Assembly: GCA_022592445.1 (NCBI GenBank)
Contig: JABYQR010000020.1
Location: 62,001 to 126,000 of the forward strand
DNA from: Cytidiella melzeri
Taxonomy: Eukaryota; Basidiomycota; Agaricomycetes; Polyporales; Irpicaceae
Direction of reading: 5' to 3'
DNA: 64,000 nucleotides
A program made the position numbers and the translations under genes. Under the pieces are notes generated by a model that was not told where the DNA came from, searched no databases, and saw only the letters and a program-made list of their open reading frames with translations. Within the stretch, counting starts at the first letter, position 1. The number at the start of each line of letters is the position of its first letter. Shown one piece after another: positions 24,126 to 33,838 of this stretch.

Positions 24126-25056
24126 AATACGATATCCTAAACTATGGCGGTGTAAATCTGGCCCACACTGTCTGTAGACGTTTACTGCCAGCATCGGCTC
24201 GGAACTGTTGATACATGTGCTGTCGGATATGATCGTCGCGCTGAGTTTGGTCTTGTTAGGATCTAAGGCTCTTGCCAAATACATGCAAATCAAGCGAAGC
24301 ACTAGCGCTTGTAGTCTACTTGCATCCGCTGCCGCCAGGAATTGCAAGTTTACAGCCGACGTAACCGTTATGGCGTTCCGTGTTTGGCTTTCTTGAGGTG
24401 TGCTGATATTACTTGATCACGTGCGCGAGCTGCTAACTCGAACGCTCGCAGTGTACACCGGGGGAAAATGAGACCACAGCGAGTGGGCTGAACCGACTGT
24501 GTGGTCGCGTCTGGTGCGGGTCATTGCATTAGCGGAAGCTGAACTTCTATTCGTAGTTCCTGATCAGCAGAAGCAGATGTACGCGGATGAATCTGAGCTG
24601 AATCGTGTCATTCATCCATGATGCGTCGCTCAACAATATTAAAACGAAGGCCTCGCCGGCGACCGGTGACGGCTGAGATCGAAGTCATACAGACAATGAC
24701 TGACGCAATCAATGATTTGCGAACAGTGCCGCGTTCTTCTACCCGATCACGATCGTTTGCGGGTGAGCGGAACTAGTTGCTCAATGTCGCCTCCCTGTGG
24801 AGCTGCACACTCACTTGCGATTTTCTTCTTGCTCTAGAGTCTGTACCCGCTTCACTGCACTGGTGGACTGGCCACGCCGACAACTGCGGAACCAGACTGT
24901 ATACACCCGCACACCTTAATGCTACGCGGATATGTTGCAGCTGCACCATGAAAGGTATATAAGGGCGGATTGGATTCCCTAGAACTTATCATATCACTCC
25001 TCACATCCCGAACCATCAACTCTCCACTTCTCTCAATTCTCAGTACCCCCATCAAT
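24126..25056. other. Upstream region of small secreted protein A, left end of the duplicated block
   Basis: No gene is present. From about 24.48 kb the sequence is similar to 26.60-26.77 kb joined to 31.68-32.07 kb, so it is one copy of a duplicated promoter region. It includes ATGACTGACGCAATC near 24700, the un-inserted equivalent of the copia target site. A TATATAA at 24956 precedes the ATG by about 100 bases. Confidence 0.65.
24956..24962 (+). promoter_or_regulatory. TATA box of small secreted protein A
   Basis: TATATAA lies about 100 bases upstream of the ATG. The equivalent TATATAAA sits at 31965, about 107 bases before the paralogue's ATG, so the spacing is conserved. Confidence 0.6.
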
Positions 25057-25619
25057 ATGCGTTTCAGCATCGCAGTTGCAATCTTGGCCGTTGGCGTCAG
25101 CCAGGCAATCGCGCTCCCCGCTCCAGGACCCCAGGCTCTGGCAGCTCGTGCCCAGATAAATTCTATGGGCAAGCGTGGCTCTGCCCACAGCGGTAACGCA
25201 GGAAGCGCATCTGGTGGCAACGTTGAAAACAACGCTGGACGAGGCGGTACCATCACCAACACCGGTGCATCATGTATGTATACCATAATATTTTGTAGAG
25301 CGACGTGCTCACCAGATTCTGTGTAGCTGTGGGTGGAGCTGGAAACACCAGTGAGAGCGGCGATGCCTATGCCACCGATGGAGGTGATGCGAGCTCAGGC
25401 AGTGCTGGGAATGCGGATGGTGGTAGCGTCTATCAAAGTGGCGATGACATTACAAACCGCGGGGGTTCTGCAGTTGGCGGCAATGGCGGAGTGAGCAGAA
25501 GCGGTAGCGCTCAAGGCGGCAATGCAGATGACGAAGAAGGTGAAGACGTAGACGATGGTGAGAACGGCGAGTACGAGTTTGATGAGGAATATGAGCCATA
25601 CGAAGGATACAACTATTAA
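25057..25619 (+). CDS. Small secreted Gly/Ser-rich protein A with a Kex2-type site
   Basis: Two exons (25057..25273 and 25327..25619) encode 169 residues. A clear signal peptide (MRFSIAVAILAVGVSQAIAL) is followed by a short pro-like stretch with a dibasic site, SMGKR/GSAHSG, as used by Kex2 proteases in fungi. The mature part is low complexity: Gly/Ser/Asn/Ala repeats (GSAHSGNAGSASGGN, SGDAYATDGGDASSG), then an acidic tail ending in EYEFDEEYEPYEGYNY. There are no cysteines in the mature part. The paralogue at 32072 shares the intron phase, signal peptide and the last 17 residues. The family is not recognised; a cell-wall/surface protein, an effector or a processed peptide precursor are all possible. 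Confidence 0.85.
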
Positions 25620-26769
25620 AATATTCCATATGCAAAGATCGTGATTCCAGTAGCACTCATTTCTCGGACTTTTTTATTTGAGTAGTACATATACCTCTTC
25701 TCTCGCATTAAAATATGCGCCTTATTGTGGGACATTGCGCTCATCTACCTTTATGTCTGTTTGCCAAGAAACGTTACCAAACGCTTCGCAACCAATCGCA
25801 AAACTCTCCAAGTCCTCAGCTTGATGAGTGTATTGAATTCCTGGTCGTACCATTATTATATTGTGATGCTATGAATTGGTTGCGTATATTCAATGACAAA
25901 ACCGCCACCCGCGTGCGTTAAAAATTCTCTGGAAATCTTACCTCTCTTCGCGCCCGTATGGCCAGCAGTTGTATATCCTTTGTAACTCAGTGGAAATGGT
26001 TTCCATATTCAAAAGGCTTCGCCAGACGAAAGAAAATACATGTAAACCGATGTCCCTTCACTATTTTTATGTACGCTACATACTTACAAGTCGTGGAAAT
26101 GTATTTACACTGCGACTCACCAAGGCTTTGTTCACTCACTGTTCAAGTTTCGTACTACGTCCCTGATTCATGCCATACGGCCATGCGCCCTGTATTTGCC
26201 ACTGTTCACAGTGGTTCGAAGTAAGTAATTAAAGTGATATTATATATGGTTGATTACATCTTGATTTCTCACGCAGCACTAACCACCATCTCTGTGGAGT
26301 GCGCTTTTTGAATTTCTCTGCTTGTTCAAGGAATGGGTGACGAATTTTTAACAGCTACAACCACGATAATCTCGACGTGAATATGTCCGACGGTACGCTT
26401 CATGTAAGCATTGCGTACCAAACGGCTGATTCACAGGCTTAGACTTTGCGTGGTTTGGCCAGCTGCCAGTGGATGTAATGGATCACGCACTCCGGAAGAT
26501 CGCACTCAGCGGAAAATTCACTCAAATGTGGAAAAGAAAGCTTGGGAAATGCGAGCCCTTACAGCGCAGACCGCAAAAAAAACGAGGCGACATCGAGGCG
26601 GCTCAACCGGCCAGTGTGTGCTGGCGGGCATTGCACAGTTTTCGACAATAGCGGAAGCCTGAACTTGAGCTTCTAGTTCCTGATCAGCAGAAGCAGATGC
26701 ATGCGGATGAATCTGAACTAAATCGTCCATCGCGCGTTGCTCGACACTGGTGCGAATGCATGACTGACG
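25620..26769. other. Intergenic, 3' flank of unit A and 5' part of unit B
   Basis: No gene was found. The part to about 26.54 kb is the distal flank of unit A. From about 26.60 kb the sequence restarts as the promoter flank of unit B and is interrupted at 26769 by the retrotransposon. Confidence 0.55.
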
Positions 26770-27112
26770 TGTCGTTCGCCATGACGCTCGGCCATCTCGG
26801 TAGAGAAGGTATTGATGCGCTCTCACCATTCTGAATGATTTCATTGTACATTTCCCGCTAGTATCCGCTTTCTCTTTCTATGTCATCCGTCTATTTCATT
26901 CTCTTTATTTCTATGTTTGTATGTCCGCCCCCACTTCACATCCGAGTACCCACATTACCACCTACATTCTTAACTCCTTCTCGCGTTCTGTATTGGTAGT
27001 TTCCGCATTCGCTGGTTATGTATATAAACCCCATGTAATTAACGACTATATGATATGATCATCATTTCGCTCTCGCTCTTTCGTGTTCGCTCGCACACCT
27101 GCTCACACAACA
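26770..27112 (+). repeat. Left (5') LTR of the copia element
   Basis: 343 bp, TG...CA ends. It contains a TATATAAA at 27021, about 90 bases before the LTR end, as the likely promoter of the genomic RNA. Confidence 0.95.
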
Positions 27113-27135
27113 GGTTATGAGCCCCGCGCTCTAAC
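27113..27135 (+). other. Primer-binding site, complementary to the 5' half of a Met tRNA
   Basis: It starts at the first base after the LTR. The reverse complement reads as the end of a D-arm (GTTAGAGCGC) followed by an anticodon stem-loop with CTCATAA, anticodon CAT. Priming from an internally cut Met tRNA rather than its 3' end is known for copia-type elements. Confidence 0.7.
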
Positions 27136-27264
27136 AAGTGCAACATATTATTTTCTCAAAGAATTTCTTTGATCTCTACTATTTCACTCTAGGCGACAGT
27201 ACGTCGGCGATACGCCCAATAGGCCTCAATATCCCCACGATCTTGCGATTAGGTCGCCGACAAT

Positions 27265-30200
27265 ATGTCAACCACTACTGCACCCGCTGTTACTAGCAAC
27301 GAAGGTTCGGGGACCTACCGTATTGACCCACTACGGGGAGCCGAGAATTATATTACCTGGCGCATTCAAATTACGGACATCTTATCAGACATGGGTTTAT
27401 GGGGGTATACAGACGGTACGATCACCCGACACGCATCTGACGCCGACAAAATCGCAGAATGGAATAAGAAAGACCGAAAGGCGCTTACCGCCATCAGACT
27501 TCGGATATCAAATGCCATGATGGCCCACGTTCTTAGCGCGAGCACTTCCAAGGAAGCCTTCGACGCGCTTGCAAATATATTCACTACGGAAGGCGCTGTA
27601 TCTCTTATTGTTCTGCGTCGAAAATTCTTACGCTATTCCATCACGGAAGGTTCCGACCTCGAGGAAGAAATCCGGAAGATCAAGGGTCTTTGGCAAGAAA
27701 TCAATTTGATCCAGAAGACCCCGATTTCGGACCCTGAATTAGCTTCCGTGATCCTCACCGCTTTACCTCAGAGTTGGGATCCCATGATCTCATCAATTAC
27801 CCTTGACAATACACAAACCTCCGCCGGTATCATTGCTCGAATCTTACAGGAAGATAATCGCCGCAAGGAGCGTTCTTCTACCGATACCTCCCTTTACGCC
27901 AAGCCCAAGCGCTCGAAATTTCGCTCCGGAGTATTTTGCCATGGATGCGGAAAAGAAGGACATATTAAGCCGGAGTGTAGGTCGGAGGCGAAAAAGAGAG
28001 AAGAGAAGGATAGGAAGGATAAGGGCGGAGGGACAAAGGATAAGAAGAGGGAAAAAGGAAAAGGAAAGAGGGATTACGCTCATGTTGCCGAGGACAGCGA
28101 CAATGAACCCGACGAGTACGCCTTCCCAGCCATTGAGAACGCCAACATCGCCACCGAGGGTGTATGGTTAGCAGATACAGGCACGACATCACACATCGTA
28201 TCTGATAGATCTCAATTCACTAATTACCGGGAGGCGCCAAGCTCAATTCAGGGCGTCGGTAACTGCCCGAGTTTAGGCCGCGGCGACGTCAAAGTCATTT
28301 TCACCACCAAACACGGCGATTTCCCCATCACTTTGAAGAATGCGCTCCACGCCCCCTCCATGAAATTTAATCTAATTTCGCTCGGACGACTTACCTCTGA
28401 AGGGCTCACCTACGAGGGAAGGGAGAAGGACCTGTTAATCAAGGACGGAAGGAAAATCATCGGACGCGGAACAAAATCCGACAATTTATATCGTATGTCC
28501 GTTAAATCCGCCTCCTCGATCGCTTTAATTGCGCAGGACAAGCGCTCCTGGTTTGAATGGCACTGCGCGCTTGGTCATGTCAACAAGCGCCAACTCGAAC
28601 AGCTCGTCAAGGACGGTCTCGCCACTGGTATCAACGTCGATACCACTTCAGACTTCAACTTCACATGCGAGACCTGCATCCAGGCGAAACACTCGAGGGC
28701 CTCATTTCCTCAGAAGACTCTTCGGAAGGTGTCACAAGTCGGGGAGCTTATGTTCTCTGATATATGGGGACCAGCGTCGGTGGAAACGATCGACGGTCAC
28801 GTCTATATGATTACGTTCACGGACTATTACTCACGATTTGTCTGGGTCGCCCTCTTGAAGGATAGGGACCAGGCACACCTCCGCTTCAAGGAACTTGACG
28901 CATACATCGAAAATCAGCTTGGCCAAAGAATCAAAGCCATCCGTGTTGACAATGCAAAGGAGTATACGCTCGGAAAATTCAAAGCCTACATCGATTCTCG
29001 CGGCATCCAACTCGAACCCACCACACCCTATTCCCCCGAGTACAACGGCATCGCCGAACGCCTCAACCGCGTGCTTGTGGAACATGCGCGCGCAATGCTT
29101 CTTGCGCACGAACTTCCCAAGTTCTTGTGGGGTGAAGCCGTTCATTACGCAGCCTACTTGAAGAACCGCTCCCCGACTCGTGCTCTGCCCGGCCTGACGC
29201 CGTTTGAGGCGCTGTGGAAGAAGAAGCCGGACATGAGGGATATACATGAGTTTGGGGCTACGTGTTTTGTCAAGGTGAACGTATCATCGTCTAAACTCAA
29301 CGCAAAGTCCATCAAACGGAAATTTGTAGGGATGCGCGAAAGTATTCTAGGTTGGCGATACTACGTGCCGGAAACGAGAAAGGTTCTCGTCTCCCGCGAA
29401 GTCATTTTTCCCAGCAATGACACCCTTACCGCGCCCATCATCGACTCGACTTCTGGTCTTGAGGGGGAGAAATCTTCTAACACCACTACGGCATCGACTA
29501 CACCCATCGCAATTACTACCACGGTACCTATCTCTGCCCAATCCAAGACCGAAATCGAGCCTTCCTTGGCTGTCACACGCGGTCGCCGGAACGTCGAACG
29601 TGTCGATTATCTCAAAGTCAACAACGGCCCTCAACGTACGCTTAGGTCAATGTCTGCCAAGCCCAGACATAAAGATAAAGACACACTTTTGCTTCCGCCT
29701 GTATCCGGACTACCGGGACAGGGGGAGATTGACGAACCCTCGATCGACAAGGCCAATCTCTGCTTCTCCGCATTCGATCCTGACACACCGCAAACTCTCA
29801 AAGAAGTTCAAGCTCGCGACGACTGGCCTCTTTGGAAAGAGGCTATGGACAAGGAAATGGGCCAACTCAAGAAGCTGGGCACTTACGACGTCGAAGAATT
29901 ACCATCCGATCGCAAGGCTGTCGGATGCCGCTGGGTTTTCGCGATCAAGCGCGACTCGGAAGGGAAAATCGTCAAGTACAAAGCGCGACTCGTCGCACAG
30001 GGTTTTTCCCAAATCCCTGGACAGGATTTCTTCGCTACGCACGCTCCCGTTATGCGCCTCGAAACGTTTCGTTTACTCATTGCCATTACAGCTTGCCTCG
30101 ACCTCGAACTTCACCAAGTCGATGTTGTAGGGGCATACCTCAACTCGCCTCTACAGGAAGCCATCTTTATGAAGCAGGCACCTGGCTACGAAGACGGCAC

Positions 30201-31329
30201 TCCACGTGTGTACCACCTCAAGAAGGCGCTATACGGCCTCAAACAAGCAGGACGAGCTTGGCGACAGGAACTCGACCGCGTATTACTCGAATCCCTTGGA
30301 TTCACTCGTTCGCAGGCCGATCCCTGCCTTTACTATCGCATGATAAAATCCGACCTCGTCCTCATCGGTACCCATGTGGACGACTGTTTGATTATCTCCA
30401 ACGACCTCGGCATCATCACAACTCTAAAGGCCGACCTACGGAAACACTTTGACATCACCGATCTAGGCGAAGCCACTCTCTACGTTGGCATTCAAATCCT
30501 TCGCGAACGCCGTTCGCACTCCATCACACTCAACCAATCTCACTATATCGACAACATCTTATCACGTTTTGGCATGGACACCTGCAACCCCGTCTCGACT
30601 CCTCTTGAAGCCAACACCGTTCTCTCACCAGCAGCAGAAGACGAAGAACTTCTCACCGATGTTCCATACCAAGCCCTCATTGGTTCCCTCATGTACGCGT
30701 CTGTCGGAACTCGACCCGACATCTCATTCGCGGTCCAAACTCTCAGTCAATTCAATACCTCTCACACGACCACCCACTGGACGGCTGCCAAACACGTTCT
30801 CCGGTACCTCAAGAAAACTCAAACTTATGGTATCACGTATGGGAACGATTCCGAACTCATTATTACAGGTTTCAGCGACGCCGACTGGGGCCAAAATCGC
30901 GGAGACCGTCGCTCGGTATCTGGTTACGCTTTCCTCATCGGAGGAGGCATTGTCAGTTGGAGTTCGAAGAAGCAAACTACGGTTGCGCTGTCGACTATGG
31001 AGGCCGAATACGTCGCGTTGGCTCACGCGATAAAGGAGGGAGTTTGGTTGAGGACATTGATGTCCGAATTAGGTTTCCTCACCGCTGGACCCACCATCAT
31101 CGCTACCGACAACCTCGCTGCGATTTCATTCGCACAAGACCACCAATTTCACTCCCGTTCAAAGCACATCGACATTCGCCACCATTTCGTTCGGGAACGC
31201 GTCTTAGACGGAACTATCAAGATACCTCATTGCTCCTCCGAAGAGAACCGCGCCGATATCCTCACCAAGGCGCTGCCTCGCATCAAGCACCAAGAACAAC
31301 TCGCGCTCATTCACCTGGCAACTCGTTGA
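27265..31329 (+). CDS. Copia Gag-Pol polyprotein
   Basis: A single frame of 1354 residues without stop or frameshift. The Gag part (about 1-220, UBN2-like) ends in a CCHC zinc knuckle, CHGCGKEGHIKPEC, near residues 224-237. The aspartic protease motif is ADTGTTSHI with Asp304. A pre-integrase HHCC region (WHCALGH, then CETC) follows. The integrase triad is Asp499 (SDIWGP), Asp562 (RVDNAKEY) and Glu598 (NGIAERLNR), giving the expected DD35E spacing. The reverse transcriptase begins near KAVGCRWVFAIKR and has the catalytic HVDD (Asp1039/1040). RNase H has SDADWGQ, STMEAEYVAL and the C-terminal KHIDIRHHFVRE block. Gag and Pol are one ORF, so their ratio must be set by processing or RNA-level control. 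Confidence 0.96.
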   Translation: MSTTTAPAVTSNEGSGTYRIDPLRGAENYITWRIQITDILSDMGLWGYTDGTITRHASDADKIAEWNKKDRKALTAIRLRISNAMMAHVLSASTSKEAFDALANIFTTEGAVSLIVLRRKFLRYSITEGSDLEEEIRKIKGLWQEINLIQKTPISDPELASVILTALPQSWDPMISSITLDNTQTSAGIIARILQEDNRRKERSSTDTSLYAKPKRSKFRSGVFCHGCGKEGHIKPECRSEAKKREEKDRKDKGGGTKDKKREKGKGKRDYAHVAEDSDNEPDEYAFPAIENANIATEGVWLADTGTTSHIVSDRSQFTNYREAPSSIQGVGNCPSLGRGDVKVIFTTKHGDFPITLKNALHAPSMKFNLISLGRLTSEGLTYEGREKDLLIKDGRKIIGRGTKSDNLYRMSVKSASSIALIAQDKRSWFEWHCALGHVNKRQLEQLVKDGLATGINVDTTSDFNFTCETCIQAKHSRASFPQKTLRKVSQVGELMFSDIWGPASVETIDGHVYMITFTDYYSRFVWVALLKDRDQAHLRFKELDAYIENQLGQRIKAIRVDNAKEYTLGKFKAYIDSRGIQLEPTTPYSPEYNGIAERLNRVLVEHARAMLLAHELPKFLWGEAVHYAAYLKNRSPTRALPGLTPFEALWKKKPDMRDIHEFGATCFVKVNVSSSKLNAKSIKRKFVGMRESILGWRYYVPETRKVLVSREVIFPSNDTLTAPIIDSTSGLEGEKSSNTTTASTTPIAITTTVPISAQSKTEIEPSLAVTRGRRNVERVDYLKVNNGPQRTLRSMSAKPRHKDKDTLLLPPVSGLPGQGEIDEPSIDKANLCFSAFDPDTPQTLKEVQARDDWPLWKEAMDKEMGQLKKLGTYDVEELPSDRKAVGCRWVFAIKRDSEGKIVKYKARLVAQGFSQIPGQDFFATHAPVMRLETFRLLIAITACLDLELHQVDVVGAYLNSPLQEAIFMKQAPGYEDGTPRVYHLKKALYGLKQAGRAWRQELDRVLLESLGFTRSQADPCLYYRMIKSDLVLIGTHVDDCLIISNDLGIITTLKADLRKHFDITDLGEATLYVGIQILRERRSHSITLNQSHYIDNILSRFGMDTCNPVSTPLEANTVLSPAAEDEELLTDVPYQALIGSLMYASVGTRPDISFAVQTLSQFNTSHTTTHWTAAKHVLRYLKKTQTYGITYGNDSELIITGFSDADWGQNRGDRRSVSGYAFLIGGGIVSWSSKKQTTVALSTMEAEYVALAHAIKEGVWLRTLMSELGFLTAGPTIIATDNLAAISFAQDHQFHSRSKHIDIRHHFVRERVLDGTIKIPHCSSEENRADILTKALPRIKHQEQLALIHLATR

Positions 31330-31336
31330 GGGGGAG
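31328..31336 (+). other. Polypurine tract of the copia element
   Basis: GAGGGGGAG immediately precedes the right LTR and overlaps the end of the pol frame (the TGA is at 31327-31329). It would prime plus-strand DNA synthesis. Confidence 0.75.
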
Positions 31337-31679
31337 TGTCGTTCGCCATGACGCTCGGCCATCTCGGTAGAGAAGGTATTGATGCGCTCTCACCATTCTG
31401 AATGATTTCATTGTACATTTCCCGCTAGTATCCGCTTTCTCTTTCTATGTCATCCGTCTATTTCATTCTCTTTATTTCTATGTTTGTATGTCCGCCCCCA
31501 CTTCACATCCGAGTACCCACATTACCACCTACATTCTTAACTCCTTCTCGCGTTCTGTATTGGTAGTTTCCGCATTCGCTGGTTATGTATATAAACCCCA
31601 TGTAATTAACGACTATATGATATGATCATCATTTCGCTCTCGCTCTTTCGTGTTCGCTCGCACACCTGCTCACACAACA
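31337..31679 (+). repeat. Right (3') LTR of the copia element
   Basis: 343 bp, matching the left LTR at every base I compared. Its TATATAAA at 31588 points toward the secreted-protein gene that starts 480 bases further on. Confidence 0.95.
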
Positions 31680-31964
31680 TGACGCGATGATTTGAGAACA
31701 CTGCCGCGTTCTTCTACCCGATCACGATCATTTGCGGGTGAGCGGAATTATTCGATCAATGTCGCCCCGGCGTCGTGCAGCTGCAGACTTACTTGCGACT
31801 TTTTTTTTGACTCCAGAGTCTGTACCCGCTTCATTCCACTGGTGGACCGTTATGGCCGTGCCGACTTGCACCGTGCCACCACGGAAGCAGACTGTGTACT
31901 TCCGCATACCTCGATACTACGCGGATATGGTGCAACCGTACCATCGAAGCAGCCAGGCTCTGTG

Positions 31965-31972
31965 TATATAAA
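31965..31972 (+). promoter_or_regulatory. TATA box of small secreted protein B
   Basis: TATATAAA lies 107 bases before the ATG at 32072, the same spacing as in paralogue A. The native core promoter therefore survived the upstream retrotransposon insertion. Confidence 0.6.
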
Positions 31973-32071
31973 GACGACGTGAAAACCTTGAAACTTAGCA
32001 CCAACATCTCCTCACTTTCCAACCAATCAATCGCCTACTCTTCCCCACTCTCGCAACACATATTTCGAACT

Positions 32072-32628
32072 ATGCGTTTCAGCACCGCAATCGCACTTTT
32101 GGCCGTTGGGGTTAGCCAGGCGATCGCTCTTCCCGCTCCAGGACCTCAAGCCCTGGTAGCCCGTGATCAACTCAGCTCTCTCAGCAAACGTGGTTCTGCC
32201 CACAGCGGCAGTGCAGGAAGCGCATCTGGTGGCGACGTTGAAAACGACGCTGGCCCAGATGGTACAATCATGAACGCCGGTCCATCATGTGAGTAGACTC
32301 TACATAATGTTCTCGTGTCACAGGCTTATCAAAATCTGCAACAGCCCATGGTGGAGGTGGAGGCACCAGCGAGAGTGGTGATGCCTATGCCACCGATGGA
32401 GATGATGCGAGCTCAGGCGACGCCAGCGATGCCAATGGCGGCAGTGTGTATCAAAGCGGCGGCGCTATCACGAACAATGGTGGTTCTGCGGTTGGCGGAA
32501 TTGGTGGAACGAGTGAGAGCGGTGATGCCTATGGCGGCAATGCAGATGGTGAAGATGGTGAGGACGGTGAGGACGGCGAGTACGAGTTTGATGAAGAATA
32601 CGAGCCATACGAAGGATACAACTATTGA
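32072..32628 (+). CDS. Small secreted Gly/Ser-rich protein B with a Kex2-type site
   Basis: Two exons (32072..32288 and 32345..32628) encode 166 residues. Exon 1 is 217 nt, exactly as in paralogue A, and the intron is phase 1 in both. The signal peptide is MRFSTAIALLAVGVSQAIAL; the dibasic site is LSKR/GSAHSG. The Gly/Ser/Asp-rich middle (SGDAYATDGDDASSGDAS, GGTSESGDAYGGNAD) differs from A by substitutions and small indels, while the last 17 residues are identical. The copia insertion lies about 390 bases upstream, leaving the TATA box intact. Function is unknown; the tail conservation suggests the C-terminus matters most. Confidence 0.85.
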
Positions 32629-33838
32629 AATTATGAAGATCAATGATCATTCGGTAGTACATATTTTCTTGGACATTATGATACCTTTGTAGCAAGCATT
32701 CTACCCGCTTCTCATTTTCTTCTCATGTATGATATTTATGCACAATGCCTTCCCAACGATTTTTTTTCTCATTTGCTCATATTCTGCGGAAACGTTTCTA
32801 GACACATTGCATTACTAGGAATGCCTTGCGGGATGTTTAAACGACTCGACCTTTGCGGCGCCGACACCGTTGATTTCGTTTTTGGCGTTCTAACTGTATA
32901 TAATCCCGAAAACACCGAAAACTACTTCTCTTCCCTGCGAATTATGGCACCATCTTGAACTATCATTCACGTTGTCCAAGCTAGTAGAGAAGTTTTTTAA
33001 ATAACGGGCGACGGATTACGCCAATTACAACCCAGACAATTTTCGGTGCGCTCCATGTAAATAATGCATATGGCCCAGCTGACTCACAGGCTTCAGATTG
33101 TGCGTAATTTGGCGAGCTGGATGTAATGAATCGAGCTTCGCAACATCCACTCCAGTGTGGAGAAGAAAGCTTGAGACAAATCCTTCTACCAACTGGAAGC
33201 GTCGGTCGCAGTCATCAATATGCGTGGAGAATGGCCGAGTATGTTCTCTATCACACCACTAACACACCGCTCTGCCGACATCTATTTTCTTTTGACCAGA
33301 CGCTAACGGTGGCGACCGCGTTTTGCTGACAGATGAGCTCATGGCAGCGTGTCTCGTCAAAACCCTCCGTAAGCTCAAGGAAGAGGCCAAACTCATCACG
33401 GAGTTCCCCAACCTCGAGACGGTGTTGAGAGGCGCCGTGATTTGGGGAATTCGACGCCGAATGGGCGCTATCATTTCGCCACTCCATGAACAAGACTCCG
33501 AAGACAGAGGCTCGAGACAGCGATTGTCGAGGAATGGATCAACAGTGGTGGAAAGGAGACCCAGAAGGCAGTAAGAGAGGTATTGACGAGGATGAAGAGG
33601 ATCCCTATGGAGAGGATGACGATACGCCTGGATTTGAGGAAGTGGAAGCCGACGAAGACCTTCAAAATCACCGCAGCTTCACGATCTCGAGGGCATGGAA
33701 GGAGTATACGGCATACCGCAGAGTAGCATTTCCAGCATGGATTGAAGCCTCGCAAGTTACTTAGACGCGAACAGTGTCGAACCAGTATTTTGAGTGCGCC
33801 GAAAAGATCCATGAATAGGGGAGAAAATCCAAGTATCA
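32629..33838. other. Intergenic, distal flank of unit B and possible gene relic
   Basis: To about 33.18 kb this is the duplicated 3' flank. Beyond it, 33.2-33.8 kb has competing open frames (see the relic entry), and no complete gene can be assembled. Confidence 0.45.
33209..33780 (+). pseudogene. Possible decayed gene fragment
   Basis: An ATG at 33221 followed by a GTATGT...GACCAG intron-like gap leads into a frame reading LLTDELMAACLVKTLRKL and ETVLRGAVIWGIRRRM. That frame stops at 33574. Two other frames are open over the next 200 bases, one acidic (GIDEDEEDPYGEDDD) and one helical (IVEEWINSGGKETQKAV), so coding sense seems to be split across frames. I do not recognise a family. It may be a frameshifted relic or chance ORFs. 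Confidence 0.3.

Larger units (their letters stand above)
24480..26540 (+). repeat. Segmental duplication, unit A
   Basis: This unit of about 2 kb carries secreted protein A and its flanks. It is matched by unit B (about 26.60-33.18 kb once the retrotransposon is removed). Shared landmarks in order are TAGTTCCTGATCAGCAGAAG, ATGACTGACG, CTTCTACCCGATCACGATC, the two-exon gene, and a distal block with GATTCACAGGCTT / GACTCACAGGCTT. Ends are approximate. Confidence 0.75.
26765..31684 (+). mobile_element. Complete Ty1/copia LTR retrotransposon with 5-bp target duplication
   Basis: The element spans 26770-31679 (4910 bp), flanked by TGACG at 26765-26769 and 31680-31684. The two 343-bp LTRs begin TGTCG, end CAACA and appear identical base for base. 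Between them lie a tRNA primer site directly after the left LTR, one uninterrupted 1354-codon Gag-Pol frame with domain order Gag, protease, integrase, RT, RNase H (diagnostic of copia), and a purine tract abutting the right LTR. Nothing is visibly broken, so it is a recent and possibly active insertion. The paralogous promoter at about 24.70 kb lacks it. Confidence 0.96.
26600..33180 (+). repeat. Segmental duplication, unit B (interrupted by a copia element)
   Basis: This is the direct tandem partner of unit A. Removing the element and one target duplication (4915 bp) leaves about 1.7 kb aligned in the same order, including secreted protein B. The distal match ends near AGAAGAAAGCTTGAGACAAA, which parallels AAAGAAAGCTTGGGAAATG of unit A. 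Borders are approximate. Confidence 0.75.

Noticed and set aside
29417..30452. Two long alternative frames inside the copia pol region
   Set aside because: They overlap conserved RT and integrase coding and have no retroelement domain of their own.
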